From assembly GCA_900637275.1 (NCBI GenBank), contig LR134362.1:2193473-2257472 (forward strand): a stretch of DNA of 64,000 bases, written 5' to 3'. This document shows positions 25,253 through 34,826 of this stretch, in pieces. A program made the translations under genes and the position numbers. Source of the DNA: [Pasteurella] aerogenes. GTDB taxonomy: Bacteria; Pseudomonadota; Gammaproteobacteria; Enterobacterales; Pasteurellaceae. The notes below the pieces were generated by a model. That model ran no database searches. It saw only the letters and a program-made list of their open reading frames with translations, and was not told the DNA's origin. Position 1 is the first letter of the stretch; every line of letters starts with the position of its first letter.

Positions 25253-27181
25253 TTAGAAACTGCCTTTTAAGCCGACGTAAATATTGCGACCGTCTTGCCC
25301 ATAGCCAAGTACATTTTCGTATTTTTTATCAAAGAGGTTATTTAAGTTGACATAAACATTGAGGTTTTCCGTCACTTGATAATTTGCACCTAAATTGACT
25401 AAAGTATAGGATGGCATTTTTGCGCGATATGATGTCCAAGTCGCTTCATCGTAATCGTAATAAGTATCGGTGCGTTTGCCAACATAGGAAATATTAATAT
25501 CAGATCCTAGCTTTTCTGTTACTTGGTAAGCGAGACCGGCATTCGCCATATGTTTTGGACGACGTATCAAATCTTGGTTTTGGCTATCGCGACTATTTGT
25601 GTAAGTATAATTGGCATAAGCGGTTAGATTATTGGTTAATTGACCGTTATAAGCAATTTCTACACCTTTAATTTTGGTTTTCCCATCGAGGTTAATCGCT
25701 TGTGTCCCGGTGGCTGAAATGAAATTTTCGACATTCCGTGCAAAATAAGTAATATCTAGGCTGTGTTTTTTGTCTGTGGATTCAATCAACAAACCAAGAT
25801 CGCCACCAATACTTTTTTCCGGTTTCAAATTTGGGTTTCCGATAAAATTCCCATAATAACCAAAATATTCAATAAACGTTGGATTTTGAATTGCTTTACC
25901 AAAGCTGGCATGAGTACGGAAATGTTGAGATAAACGATAAGCGCCCGCAATTCGACCTGTCCATGCATTTTCATATTGCGAATTATCAATATAACGACCA
26001 CCAATGGATAAACTATGATCATTTTCACTAAATAAACGGTATTCCAATGCGGCACTTTTCTCTATGAGTTTTTTCTCATCAATATAATTATTGGCATCAT
26101 AGTTTGATTTTTCATAATTCGCTAAGAGACTGATAGCTTGAGTGAGCGAACCTTCACGATCAAAATTAACATCTAATTGATAATTTGCATTGAGGCGTTT
26201 TGCATCATTATAGTTTAAGCCATAAGAGAAAGTATCAATATCTGTCTTTAAATGGCTAAAACTAAATTGCTGTTTAAAGCGTTCTTTTGTATTGCCGAGA
26301 TAGCCACTCAATTTAAATAAGGTGTTACGAGTTCGCGTATAATTGTCATAAGCGGTTTCTGCTCGACCAGCAGTAGTATCAAAATGTACAGTTTGGCTAG
26401 TGTGTGAGGCTAATAACTCAAGTCCTTTTTGTTCATCCGCATAGCCAAAACGGGCTGAAACATTATCACTATGGAATTTATCTCGCTCAGTCGCACCGCC
26501 CGTGACAATCTCTTTTGTCCCATCTGATGACGTATAGCGGAATTCATCTTCACTAAAAGTGGAAATTCCACGAGTACGATGGCTATCTCCATGGAGAGAA
26601 TAATAAAATCCGTTGTTATAGCCTGAAAGTGTCATGGAACCATCGTAAGTGCCATGCGATCCTGTACCTAAGTCAAAATCGACATTAAATGGTTTATCTT
26701 TATAAAGCCCACTTTTTGTTGTAATGTAAATGACACCACCTAATGCATTGCTTCCCCAAAGTGCAGACTGTTCGCCACGTAATATTTCGATTCGGTCGAT
26801 ATTACTTAAACTTAATCCACCAAAATCAAAACCGCCCCCATTAATTGGATTCGCTCTTACCCCATCAATAATGACGGTTGTATGCTCGGAATCGGCACCA
26901 CGCAGAAATAAACTTGTTATCGAACCTCGCCCACCATTTGCTCCCATCGCTACACCCGGTACGGTTTTCAGTACATCACTTACATAAGTAGCATTGCGTG
27001 CGGCAAATTCTTTTTCAGTTAACACCGTCACAGAAGAGGCAGTTTGATCCTGATTTACCGGCGTTGCATAGGCGGAATAGACATTAATCGTGGACAGATT
27101 TTCCATTGCAGTATCTGTTTGCGCGAGGATGAATGGAGATGTAGTAAGAAGAATTGTGGTAGTAATAAGATTTTTTTTCAT
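25253..27181 (-). CDS. TonB-dependent outer-membrane receptor, BtuB-like
   Basis: A 642-residue protein with a signal peptide (cleavage after ILA), a plug domain and a 22-strand barrel. The plug carries VTVLTEKEFAARNA, VLKTVPGVAMGANGGRG, LFLRGADSEHTTVIIDGVR and RIEILRGEQSALWGSNALGG. The C-terminus ends in Phe (YVGLKGSF). The plug pattern and the late NPNLKPEKS and NLFDKKYENV segments resemble BtuB. With the adjacent binding protein and ABC transporter it makes a complete outer- to inner-membrane route. Corrinoid is the best guess, haem or siderophore not excluded. Confidence 0.82.
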   Translation of the reverse strand: MKKNLITTTILLTTSPFILAQTDTAMENLSTINVYSAYATPVNQDQTASSVTVLTEKEFAARNATYVSDVLKTVPGVAMGANGGRGSITSLFLRGADSEHTTVIIDGVRANPINGGGFDFGGLSLSNIDRIEILRGEQSALWGSNALGGVIYITTKSGLYKDKPFNVDFDLGTGSHGTYDGSMTLSGYNNGFYYSLHGDSHRTRGISTFSEDEFRYTSSDGTKEIVTGGATERDKFHSDNVSARFGYADEQKGLELLASHTSQTVHFDTTAGRAETAYDNYTRTRNTLFKLSGYLGNTKERFKQQFSFSHLKTDIDTFSYGLNYNDAKRLNANYQLDVNFDREGSLTQAISLLANYEKSNYDANNYIDEKKLIEKSAALEYRLFSENDHSLSIGGRYIDNSQYENAWTGRIAGAYRLSQHFRTHASFGKAIQNPTFIEYFGYYGNFIGNPNLKPEKSIGGDLGLLIESTDKKHSLDITYFARNVENFISATGTQAINLDGKTKIKGVEIAYNGQLTNNLTAYANYTYTNSRDSQNQDLIRRPKHMANAGLAYQVTEKLGSDINISYVGKRTDTYYDYDEATWTSYRAKMPSYTLVNLGANYQVTENLNVYVNLNNLFDKKYENVLGYGQDGRNIYVGLKGSF

Positions 27182-27426
27182 ATAGAGCCTTGTGGAGAGA
27201 AAATCAAAATGGCTGTATTATACACAAAAAACTTGATAACATAAGGTTCTACTATCAAATGACTATCTCATCAATGATGAAAAATTTAGTGATTCAATAT
27301 GAATTTTTTGCATATTTATACATGAGCTTCTTGAGATAGCAAAGTGCGGTGATTTTTTCTTAAGTTTTTTAAGTAAAATTAAACTATTATAATAGGTTAC
27401 GATAATTTCTATATAGGATGACGTGG
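27182..27426 (-). promoter_or_regulatory. Divergent intergenic region of the uptake operon and the LacI regulator
   Basis: On the minus strand a good -10 TATAAT (27222-27217) lies 36 bases upstream of the receptor ATG; the -35 is weak. One uptake sequence is at about 27341. I looked for a cobalamin riboswitch (a long structured leader) and for a clear Fur box and saw neither; the transcribed leader would be only about 30 bases. Confidence 0.4.
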
Positions 27427-28434
27427 ATGGTTTCCTCTAAAGATGTGGCAAAAAAAGCGAAAGTATCACAAGCGACAGTTTCGCGCGTATTAAATTCGCC
27501 ACATTTAGTGAAAGCAGAAACCAGACAAAAAATCTTACAAGCTATTGAAGAATTAAATTATATCCCTAATGAAAATGCCAGAAACTTAGTTTCTAAAAAA
27601 AGTAATACCATTTCATTAATTTCCGGTCCATTAGAAAATTCATTTTACGTAGATACAACCTCAAATATTGTGAAATATGCAACATCTAAAGGATATAAGG
27701 TAAATGTGCATTTTTCTTTAACGGAAGATATTCAGGCCACTTATGATATTGCGTTGAGTCATAAAATTGACGGGTTAATTGTTTCTTCTATTTTACTGCA
27801 AGATCCTTTAGTGGAGCGTGTAGAAAAGTTAAATATTCCTTTAGTAAGTTTTAATCGAAGACATGAATCATTAGGCAATTTTGTTGAAATTGATAATTTT
27901 CAAGCTGGTTATGATGCGTTATGTCATTTGGTTGAATATGGACATCGCAATATTTTATGGATTGGGGCATCTGAAGTAGTTAGTACTTTCAAGCACCGTT
28001 TTTTAGGATTTAAACAAGCTGTTAACGATTTAAAACCAGATCCACGCTATTCCGATATGATGATTCGTAGTATCAATTATAAACATATTGATCGGCCAGA
28101 TTTACAAAAGTTATTATCGCGCTTATATCGAGCAAAACAACTGCCATCTGCAATTTGTGCAGCAACGGATGCAATTGCAATGGAGGCCATGGATATTTTA
28201 ATTTCTTTAGGAATGTGTATTCCACAGGATATTAGCATTATTGGCATTGATAATGTAAAAATAAGTCGCAATCAACTTATTCAATTAACCACTATCGGCA
28301 GTATTGATGAACAATGTTTAGGATTAATTGCAATTAAAAAGTTAATAGAATTAATCGAAAATCCGCAAGAAGAAAAGATCAATATTACGCTCCCTGTTTC
28401 TCTTTACCTACGTAATAGTACAAAAAAATACTGA
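27427..28434 (+). CDS. LacI-family transcriptional regulator
   Basis: A 335-residue repressor. The N-terminal helix-turn-helix and hinge are clear (SSKDVAKKAKVSQATVSRVLN, then NYIPNENARNLVSKKS). A periplasmic-binding-protein-like ligand domain follows, with DGLIVSS near 116, FVEIDNFQAGYDALCHL near 156 and AICAATDAIAMEAMDIL near 238. ATG 27427 has AGGA 9 bases upstream; the ATG at 27418 would leave no room for it. The gene is followed by an operon with two LacI-type operators in front, its most likely target. The inducer is unknown. Confidence 0.88.
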   Translation: MVSSKDVAKKAKVSQATVSRVLNSPHLVKAETRQKILQAIEELNYIPNENARNLVSKKSNTISLISGPLENSFYVDTTSNIVKYATSKGYKVNVHFSLTEDIQATYDIALSHKIDGLIVSSILLQDPLVERVEKLNIPLVSFNRRHESLGNFVEIDNFQAGYDALCHLVEYGHRNILWIGASEVVSTFKHRFLGFKQAVNDLKPDPRYSDMMIRSINYKHIDRPDLQKLLSRLYRAKQLPSAICAATDAIAMEAMDILISLGMCIPQDISIIGIDNVKISRNQLIQLTTIGSIDEQCLGLIAIKKLIELIENPQEEKINITLPVSLYLRNSTKKY

Positions 28435-28457
28435 TTCGATTTTGCAAAAGTCTATTT

Positions 28458-28473
28458 TGTGAGCTAACTCACA
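28458..28473. promoter_or_regulatory. CRP-binding site, perfect consensus
   Basis: TGTGAGCTAACTCACA matches TGTGA-N6-TCACA at every conserved position and extends to TTTGTGAG/CTCACAAA. It is upstream of the permease-dehydrogenase operon and points to catabolite (cAMP) activation. Confidence 0.8.
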
Positions 28474-28525
28474 AATGTTAAAAAAATGTTTCAAATTTAG
28501 CATATTTTCCTTTACTTATGTCGAG

Positions 28526-28558
28526 TGAAATCGTATTCATAATATGAAAGCGTATTCA
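28526..28558. promoter_or_regulatory. Two tandem LacI-type operators
   Basis: TGAAATCGTATTCA (28526-28539) and TGAAAGCGTATTCA (28545-28558) are near-identical pseudo-palindromes around a central CG, as in LacI/GalR operators. They sit 19 bases apart, nearly two helical turns, between the CRP site and the start of the permease gene, so they probably bind the adjacent LacI-family regulator. Confidence 0.7.
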
Positions 28559-28615
28559 TTTGAGGTTTAAACGTCTGCGCGAGTCGCTTTGGTTTAACAA
28601 AAATAAGGAGTGTAT

Positions 28616-30022
28616 ATGGCTATATTCAATCAATGGAAAACTCGTAAAATAGGGGAACCTTGCCCATTTATTCCCTTAGGTCCTTTTAAGATTCGTCTTC
28701 CTTTTATTCACTATCGTTTTGAATGGCCTGATTATTTTCAAGGGCTTTTAATGTGTGCGGTGGATTTGGCGGCAATTCCGTTATTAACTCAACTGTTGGG
28801 TATGCCTTTTGAGGTTGCGCTGGCAATCATTGTTCTTAACGGATTATTTTATTTATTGCACCATCTTTTGGGCGATCCTTGTGTGCCAGGTTGGATTACG
28901 CCTGCAATTCCATTAATTATGGTGTATTGTCAACAGTTTCCTGAAGGTCCGGAGCGAATTCATTCTTTGATTGCTTTTCAGATGACGTTAGGGATTTTTT
29001 CCATTTTCTTAGGGGTCACAAAATTAGCCTCTAAAATAGTGCATATTATTCCTTCCGCGATCAAAGCCGGTATTATTATTGGGGCAGGATTAGCAGCAAT
29101 TATTTCTATTTTTAACGTAGGCGGACGCTTTGAAAGTTTCCCATGGTCAATTTCTATTGCGGTAGGGATTGCATTTTATTTGATGTATTCTGCGCATTTT
29201 TCGCAATTGCAGGAAAAAATACCGTTTCTTCGCGTGATTGGGAAATTAGGTATTTTCCCGATTATTTTATTGGCTGTGGTTGTCGCGCCGCTTGTTGGGG
29301 AAGCCCCTTGGCCAGAAATAAAATGGGGATTTTCAACACCGGATTTTGTGACATTATGGCGCGAATATACGGTTTTTGGTATAGGGTTTCCGCCATTTTC
29401 CATGTATATCAGTGCATTACCTACAATTTTAGCCGCTTATATAGTGTTATTCGGCGATATTTTACAAAACCGAGCATTAATTGCAGATGGTCAAACTTAT
29501 CGTAAAGATGAGGTTGTCAAATATAAATCAAGTCGCGCACACTTAATTTTTGGTGGACGAAATGCTGCAATGAGTATTCTTGGTCCAGATGTTACGATGT
29601 GTGGTCCTATTTGGTCTGCTATGCAAGTGGTGATGGTAGAACGCTGGAAAAAAGGGCGAGAAGCAATGGATTCTTTTTTTGGCGGGATAGGTTCTTTCCG
29701 TTGGGGAACTAATACTGGTCTATTGTTGATGCCAATTGTGAGTCTAGTGGAGCCAATTTTAGGGATTGCTTTAGCATTAACCTTATTAATTCAGGGATAC
29801 GTTAATATGAAAATCGGTATTTTAGAGGCTAAATGCGGTAAAGATCTAGGTATTGCTGGTATTGTTGCTGCGATTTTGTGTATTAAGGGTGCAAGTTGGG
29901 CATTTGCAGCAGGGATTTTACTTTGCTTATTAATTTATGGTCGGAATTTCTTCGTTGGCGAAGTCGATTACACTTTTACTAAAGATCACGATAAACAACT
30001 TGAGGTAGAAAATCATGATTAA
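28616..30022 (+). CDS. NCS2/SLC23-like membrane permease
   Basis: A 468-residue integral membrane protein with about 12 hydrophobic segments and glycine/proline-rich stretches in the UraA-like manner (e.g. DPCVPGWITPAIPL near 96 and IKAGIIIGAGLAAI near 152). It belongs to a less common branch of the nucleobase/xanthine permease family, and the substrate may not be a nucleobase. ATG 28616 follows AAGGAG by 5 bases. Its stop overlaps the start of the alcohol dehydrogenase gene, so it probably imports the substrate that the two dehydrogenases oxidise. Confidence 0.72.
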   Translation: MAIFNQWKTRKIGEPCPFIPLGPFKIRLPFIHYRFEWPDYFQGLLMCAVDLAAIPLLTQLLGMPFEVALAIIVLNGLFYLLHHLLGDPCVPGWITPAIPLIMVYCQQFPEGPERIHSLIAFQMTLGIFSIFLGVTKLASKIVHIIPSAIKAGIIIGAGLAAIISIFNVGGRFESFPWSISIAVGIAFYLMYSAHFSQLQEKIPFLRVIGKLGIFPIILLAVVVAPLVGEAPWPEIKWGFSTPDFVTLWREYTVFGIGFPPFSMYISALPTILAAYIVLFGDILQNRALIADGQTYRKDEVVKYKSSRAHLIFGGRNAAMSILGPDVTMCGPIWSAMQVVMVERWKKGREAMDSFFGGIGSFRWGTNTGLLLMPIVSLVEPILGIALALTLLIQGYVNMKIGILEAKCGKDLGIAGIVAAILCIKGASWAFAAGILLCLLIYGRNFFVGEVDYTFTKDHDKQLEVENHD

Positions 30023-31181
30023 AACCACATTAATTAGTCAAAATTATCATGGCTGGGGAGCTATTCAAATTTTACCTGACGAGGTTCGCCGATTAAATGC
30101 GACACACGCCTTGATTATCGCCGATCCTTTTTTACAGCAAAATGGAACGCTTGAAAAATTGACCGCACTTTTAGATAACGTGAATGTTCCTTACTTGATT
30201 AATACGAATATTATTCCGGAGCCGCCTTTAGCTGTAGCGGAGGAGTTGGTTGCTTTTGCGCGTACTGTTGAAGTTGATTTAGTGATTGGTTTGGGTGGTG
30301 GTAGTGCATTGGATCTGGCTAAATTAGTTGCCGCACTGATTCCGCAACAAGGTGATGTGAAAGATTTTTTAAATCTTTCTGGTCAAAAAAAATTAGCACA
30401 TTGTAGCGTACCGAAGATTATGTTGCCAACCACATCGGGTACGGGATCTGAAGTTACTAATATTTCTGTGCTTTCTTTAGATAGTACAAAAGATGTTGTG
30501 GTACATGATGCGTTATTAGCAGATTCAGTCATTGTTGATCCTGAATTAACTGCGAGTGTACCGCCACGAGTGACTGCGGCGACTGGAATTGATGCCTTAA
30601 CGCATGCAATTGAATCTTATGTTTCGGTGAATGCTACGCCTATTACGGAAGGGCTTTCGTTACAAGCGATTAAGCTTATTTCGAGATCATTATTGACAGC
30701 TGTGCGTGATGGACAAAATCAACAAGCAAGAATTGATATGAGTTATGGTAGTTATTTGGCGGGTTTAGCTTTTTTCAATGCGGGTTGTGCGGCGGTACAC
30801 GCATTGGCTTATCCGTTAGGCGGTCAGTTTCACTTAGCGCATGGAGAATCAAATGCAGTGTTGCTGCCTTATGTGATGGATTATATTCGTCATCATTGTA
30901 CAGAAAAACTCAAGGATATTTATCAAGCAATGGGGCATGACGCTACGCATTTGACGGCGGAAGATGCTTCTTTACGAGCCATTGAAAGTCTATTTACCTT
31001 GGTAAATGCAGTAGGTATTCCAAATCGTTTGAGTGAATTTGGTATTCCTGTGGAGGCCATCACGTCCCTAAGTCAAGATGCGATCAAACAAACTCGATTA
31101 TTACAACGCAGTCCGATGAAACTTGATTTGCAAGATATTGAGCAAATTTATCAACGAGCATTTAACGGACATCAGTTCTAA
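30015..31181 (+). CDS. Iron-containing alcohol dehydrogenase (class III)
   Basis: A 388-residue group III dehydrogenase. NAD-binding VIGLGGGSALDLAK is near residue 92 and TTSGTGSEVTN near 141. The metal ligands are in TGIDALTHAIESY (Asp and His, ~194-206) and HALAYPLGGQFHLAHGESN (two His, ~257-275). Such enzymes interconvert a primary or hydroxy-acid alcohol and its aldehyde. Together with the succinate-semialdehyde-dehydrogenase-like gene downstream this could be a 4-hydroxybutyrate-type dehydrogenase, but that is inference. It overlaps the permease gene by 8 bases. Confidence 0.86.
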   Translation: MIKTTLISQNYHGWGAIQILPDEVRRLNATHALIIADPFLQQNGTLEKLTALLDNVNVPYLINTNIIPEPPLAVAEELVAFARTVEVDLVIGLGGGSALDLAKLVAALIPQQGDVKDFLNLSGQKKLAHCSVPKIMLPTTSGTGSEVTNISVLSLDSTKDVVVHDALLADSVIVDPELTASVPPRVTAATGIDALTHAIESYVSVNATPITEGLSLQAIKLISRSLLTAVRDGQNQQARIDMSYGSYLAGLAFFNAGCAAVHALAYPLGGQFHLAHGESNAVLLPYVMDYIRHHCTEKLKDIYQAMGHDATHLTAEDASLRAIESLFTLVNAVGIPNRLSEFGIPVEAITSLSQDAIKQTRLLQRSPMKLDLQDIEQIYQRAFNGHQF

Positions 31182-31191
31182 GGAGAATAAA

Positions 31192-32631
31192 ATGTGGCTA
31201 AAAAATACCGCACTTTTTAAGCAGGCAAGTTATATTGATGGAGAATGGGTGAATGGCAGTGTCACTATTGATGTGATTAATCCGGCAACAGAACAGGTCT
31301 TGGGGCATATTCCGGCGCTTTCCGATAAAGAGGCTTGTCAAGCGGTGGATGCTGCGGAGAAAGCGTTTTTAAGTTGGAAGAAAAAAAGTGCGAAGGAACG
31401 TAGTCAAATTTTACAGCGTTGGTTTGCCTTAATAGAAGAAAATATTGATGATCTAGCATTGTTATTGACGCTAGAACAAGGTAAGCCTTTGGCTGAAGCC
31501 AAAGGGGAGATCGCTTATGGTGCGTCTTATGTGCAATGGTTTGCTGAAGAGGCGAAGCGTATTTATGGTGATACTATTCCGGCACCGAATGATAGTAGTA
31601 AAATTATTGTTCTTAAACAGCCTATTGGTGTGTGTGCGGCGATTACGCCATGGAACTTTCCAAATGCAATGATTGCTCGTAAGGCAGCGCCTGCATTGGC
31701 AGCTGGCTGTACCTTTATTGTGCGTCCGGCATCACAAACTCCTTTTTCTGCTTTGGCATTAGCAGTGCTAGCGGAACAGGCGGGTATTCCTAAAGGTGTA
31801 TTTAATGTGATTACAGGGGATGCGAAAGCGATTGGCGAAATATTAACGCAAGATGATCGGGTGAAAAAATTTAGCTTTACCGGCTCTACGACAGTGGGTC
31901 GTATTTTGATGGGGCAATGTGCTTCTACTATCAAAAAAGTGTCTTTGGAGTTGGGTGGAAATGCTCCTTTTATCGTGTTTAATGATGCTAATCTCGATGA
32001 GGCGGTAAAAGGGGCATTAATATCGAAATTTCGTAATTCAGGACAAACTTGTGTTTGTGCAAATCGGATTTATGTACAAGAGGGCGTTTATGAAGCTTTT
32101 GTTGCAAAATTTGTTGATGCAGTGAAATCGCTAAAAGTTGGTGATGGTTGTGATCCTTGCACTCAAATTGGTCCGGTGATTGATCGTAATGCATTGCAAA
32201 AGACAACATCTTATTTGCTTGATGCTCAAGCTAAAGGCGGAAAAATATTATGTGGAGGAGAAACGCAAGGAGACACTTTATTTTTTGCGCCAACAGTGAT
32301 TAGTGAGGCGAACGATAGTATGCACTTTTCCAAAGAAGAAATTTTTGGACCTTTGGCACCGATTTTTAAGTTTCAGACATTAGAAGAAGTGATCAAACGG
32401 GCAAATAATACGGAATTTGGTTTAGCGTCTTATGTTTATTCACAAAACCTACACACACTGATGTGCGTTGCTGATGAATTGGAATATGGCATGGTTGGAA
32501 TTAACACGGGTAGCATTTCCAATGAAGCGGCGCCTTTTGGTGGCGTTAAACAATCTGGAATTGGACGTGAAGGTTCCAAATATGGCATAGAAGATTATTT
32601 AGAAATTAAATATTTAGCCATGCATTATTAA
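31192..32631 (+). CDS. NAD(P)-dependent aldehyde dehydrogenase, succinate-semialdehyde type
   Basis: A 479-residue ALDH. Conserved motifs: PWNFPNAMIARK near 150, FTGSTTVGR near 226, the catalytic Glu in LELGGNAPF near 250 and catalytic Cys in FRNSGQTCVCANR near 284, and EEIFGPLAP near 380. The whole protein reads like GabD/SSADH. AAGGAG precedes ATG 31192, which is 10 bases after the alcohol dehydrogenase stop. It should oxidise the aldehyde made by the preceding enzyme to an acid. Substrate unproven. Confidence 0.86.
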   Translation: MWLKNTALFKQASYIDGEWVNGSVTIDVINPATEQVLGHIPALSDKEACQAVDAAEKAFLSWKKKSAKERSQILQRWFALIEENIDDLALLLTLEQGKPLAEAKGEIAYGASYVQWFAEEAKRIYGDTIPAPNDSSKIIVLKQPIGVCAAITPWNFPNAMIARKAAPALAAGCTFIVRPASQTPFSALALAVLAEQAGIPKGVFNVITGDAKAIGEILTQDDRVKKFSFTGSTTVGRILMGQCASTIKKVSLELGGNAPFIVFNDANLDEAVKGALISKFRNSGQTCVCANRIYVQEGVYEAFVAKFVDAVKSLKVGDGCDPCTQIGPVIDRNALQKTTSYLLDAQAKGGKILCGGETQGDTLFFAPTVISEANDSMHFSKEEIFGPLAPIFKFQTLEEVIKRANNTEFGLASYVYSQNLHTLMCVADELEYGMVGINTGSISNEAAPFGGVKQSGIGREGSKYGIEDYLEIKYLAMHY

Positions 32632-32634
32632 AAC

Positions 32635-32683
32635 AAAAAGTGCGGTGATTTTTTAAAACATTTTAAAAATCCACCGCACTTTT
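32635..32683. terminator. Inverted uptake-sequence terminator
   Basis: AAAAAGTGCGGTGATTTTT and its near complement (AAAAATCCACCGCACTTTT) form a long stem between the convergent aldehyde dehydrogenase and groEL genes. T-runs on both strands suit bidirectional termination. Confidence 0.8.
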
Positions 32684-32708
32684 AAGCGCTTTGAGCAGTT
32701 AGGCGAAA

Positions 32709-34355
32709 TTACATCATACCGCCCATTCCACCCATGCCGCCCATTCCGGCGCCGCCTAAATCGGCTTTATCATCTTTTGGTAATTCGGTTACCATGGCTT
32801 CAGTGGTAATCATTAAACCGGCGATAGACGCAGCAAATTGAAGTGCTGAACGGGTCACTTTAGTTGGATCCAAAATACCCATTTCGATCATATCGCCATA
32901 TTGTTCGGTACCGGCGTTATAACCGAAGTTTCCTTCACCATTTTTCACCGCACTTGCAACTACTGACGCTTCTTCACCAGCATTTGCTACGATTTGGCGT
33001 AATGGCGCTTCCATTGCACGTAAGGCAAGTTTGATACCCACGTTTTGTTCTTCGTTATCGCCTTTGATATTTGCAGCCACTTTAGTTGCGGCACGAATTA
33101 AGGCAACGCCACCACCGGCAACAATCCCTTCTTCCACTGCCGCACGAGTAGCGTGTAACGCATCTTCAACGCGGTCTTTTTTCTCTTTCATTTCAACTTC
33201 AGTCGCCGCACCGACTTTGATTACTGCCACACCGCCGGCAAGTTTTGCTACGCGCTCTTGTAGTTTTTCACGGTCATAATCGGATGTACTTTCTTCAATT
33301 TGTTGACGAATTTGTGTTACACGACCTTGAATTTGTACTTCATCACCGATACCGTCGATAATGGTTGTGTTGTCTTTGTTGATCACAACGCGTTTTGCTT
33401 GACCGAGATCTTCTAATGTGGCTTTTTCAAGTTCCATACCGATTTCTTCAGAGATCACGGTACCGGCAGTTAAGATCGCGATATCTTGTAACATGGCTTT
33501 ACGACGATCACCAAAGCCCGGTGCTTTCACTGCAGCCACTTTTACGATACCACGCATAGTGTTCACAACTAATGTTGCCAAGGCTTCGCCTTCCACATCT
33601 TCCGCAATGATTAAAAGAGGTTTACCCGCTTTGGCAACACCTTCTAATACCGGTAATAATTCGCGGATGTTAGAGATTTTTTTGTCCACTAATAAAATGA
33701 ACGGATTGTCTAATTCAACGGTTGCGGTTTCCGGTTTATTGATGAAGTATGGGGATAAATAACCACGGTCGAATTGCATTCCTTCAACCACATCTAATTC
33801 GTCTTCAAGACCGGTACCGTCTTCAACGGTAATGACCCCTTCTTTGCCCACTTTTTCCATCGCTTGCGCAATTAATTGACCCACAACGTTGTCAGAGTTT
33901 GCTGAAATGGTACCCACTTGCTCAATTTCTTTTGAAGTTTCACAAGGTTTGGAAAGCGCTTTCAATTCAGTGACAACAGCGGCAACCGCTTTATCGATAC
34001 CACGTTTTAAATCCATTGGGTTCATGCCAGCGGCAACTGCTTTTAAACCTTCGTTGACGATAGCTTGCGCAAGTACGGTTGCGGTTGTTGTACCATCACC
34101 TGCAGCGTCATTGGCTTTCGAAGCGACTTCTTTCACCATTTGGGCGCCCATGTTTTCAAATTTATCTTCTAATTCAATTTCACGAGCCACAGATACACCG
34201 TCTTTGGTGATGGTTGGTGCGCCGAAGGCTTTGTCTAAAATAACGTTGCGACCTTTAGGACCCAAAGTCACTTTTACTGCATCTGCTAATACATTTACAC
34301 CCGCTAACATTTTTACGCGAGCATCATTGCCGAATTTTACATCTTTTGCTGCCAT
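32709..34355 (-). CDS. groL: Chaperonin GroEL (Hsp60)
   Basis: A 548-residue chaperonin subunit beginning MAAKDVKFGNDARVKML, with the ATP-site motif GDGTTTATVLA near 86 and the flexible GGM-repeat tail at the C-terminus. It forms the double ring that folds proteins with GroES. It lies 94 bases downstream of groES in the classical operon transcribed from a sigma-32 promoter. All expected features and length are present. Confidence 0.98.
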   Translation of the reverse strand: MAAKDVKFGNDARVKMLAGVNVLADAVKVTLGPKGRNVILDKAFGAPTITKDGVSVAREIELEDKFENMGAQMVKEVASKANDAAGDGTTTATVLAQAIVNEGLKAVAAGMNPMDLKRGIDKAVAAVVTELKALSKPCETSKEIEQVGTISANSDNVVGQLIAQAMEKVGKEGVITVEDGTGLEDELDVVEGMQFDRGYLSPYFINKPETATVELDNPFILLVDKKISNIRELLPVLEGVAKAGKPLLIIAEDVEGEALATLVVNTMRGIVKVAAVKAPGFGDRRKAMLQDIAILTAGTVISEEIGMELEKATLEDLGQAKRVVINKDNTTIIDGIGDEVQIQGRVTQIRQQIEESTSDYDREKLQERVAKLAGGVAVIKVGAATEVEMKEKKDRVEDALHATRAAVEEGIVAGGGVALIRAATKVAANIKGDNEEQNVGIKLALRAMEAPLRQIVANAGEEASVVASAVKNGEGNFGYNAGTEQYGDMIEMGILDPTKVTRSALQFAASIAGLMITTEAMVTELPKDDKADLGGAGMGGMGGMGGMM

Positions 34356-34449
34356 TTTGGTTTATTCCTTTGTTTCTGTAGGACACACTGCGGTGTCCGT
34401 GATTAAATTTTATATGAGATTGATGGATACACGAGGTGTGTATCTACGA

Positions 34450-34740
34450 TTATTCTACAATTGCTAAAATATCGTTTTCAGAGATGATCAAGACTTCTTC
34501 ACCGTCAATTTTCTCTGATTTTACACCGTAACTTTCGTTGAAAATGACCGTATCGCCCACTTTAACATCCAATGGTTGTACGCTTCCGTTGTCTAAAATG
34601 CGACCTTTGCCGACCGCTAATACTTTGGCGCGAGTGGATTTTGTGGCTGCCGAACCGGTTAAAACGATACCGCCGGCGGATTTGGTTTCAACTTCTTCAC
34701 GTTTAATAATCACACGATCGTGTAATGGACGAATATTCAT
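34450..34740 (-). CDS. groS: Co-chaperonin GroES (Hsp10)
   Basis: A 96-residue lid subunit of the GroEL ring, beginning MNIRPLHDRVIIKREE, with the mobile loop SAGGIVLTGSAA near 22-33. The start at ATG 34740 follows AAGGAA; the longer frame to 34779 is rejected because it adds unrelated residues within the promoter leader. Confidence 0.97.
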   Translation of the reverse strand: MNIRPLHDRVIIKREEVETKSAGGIVLTGSAATKSTRAKVLAVGKGRILDNGSVQPLDVKVGDTVIFNESYGVKSEKIDGEEVLIISENDILAIVE

Positions 34741-34784
34741 TTTAATTTCCTTCTTAAAGTTAAAATTATCGAAAAGCAAAATCT

Positions 34785-34812
34785 ATATGGGGGACATTTT
34801 TTGCCTTTCAAG
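34785..34812 (-). promoter_or_regulatory. Sigma-32 heat-shock promoter of groESL
   Basis: On the minus strand CTTGAAA (34812-34806), 13 bases, CCCCATAT (34792-34785). This matches the RpoH consensus CTTGAAA-N11-16-CCCCATNT and lies 45 bases upstream of the groES ATG. Confidence 0.9.
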
Positions 34813-34826
34813 GGAAAAGCATAAAA

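Noticed and set aside
27182..27426. Cobalamin riboswitch before the TonB receptor gene
   Set aside because: No long structured leader; the probable promoter is only ~36 bases from the ATG.
33889..34467. 192-codon open frame antisense to groEL/groES
   Set aside because: A shadow of strongly codon-biased chaperonin genes; no ribosome-binding site or family resemblance.
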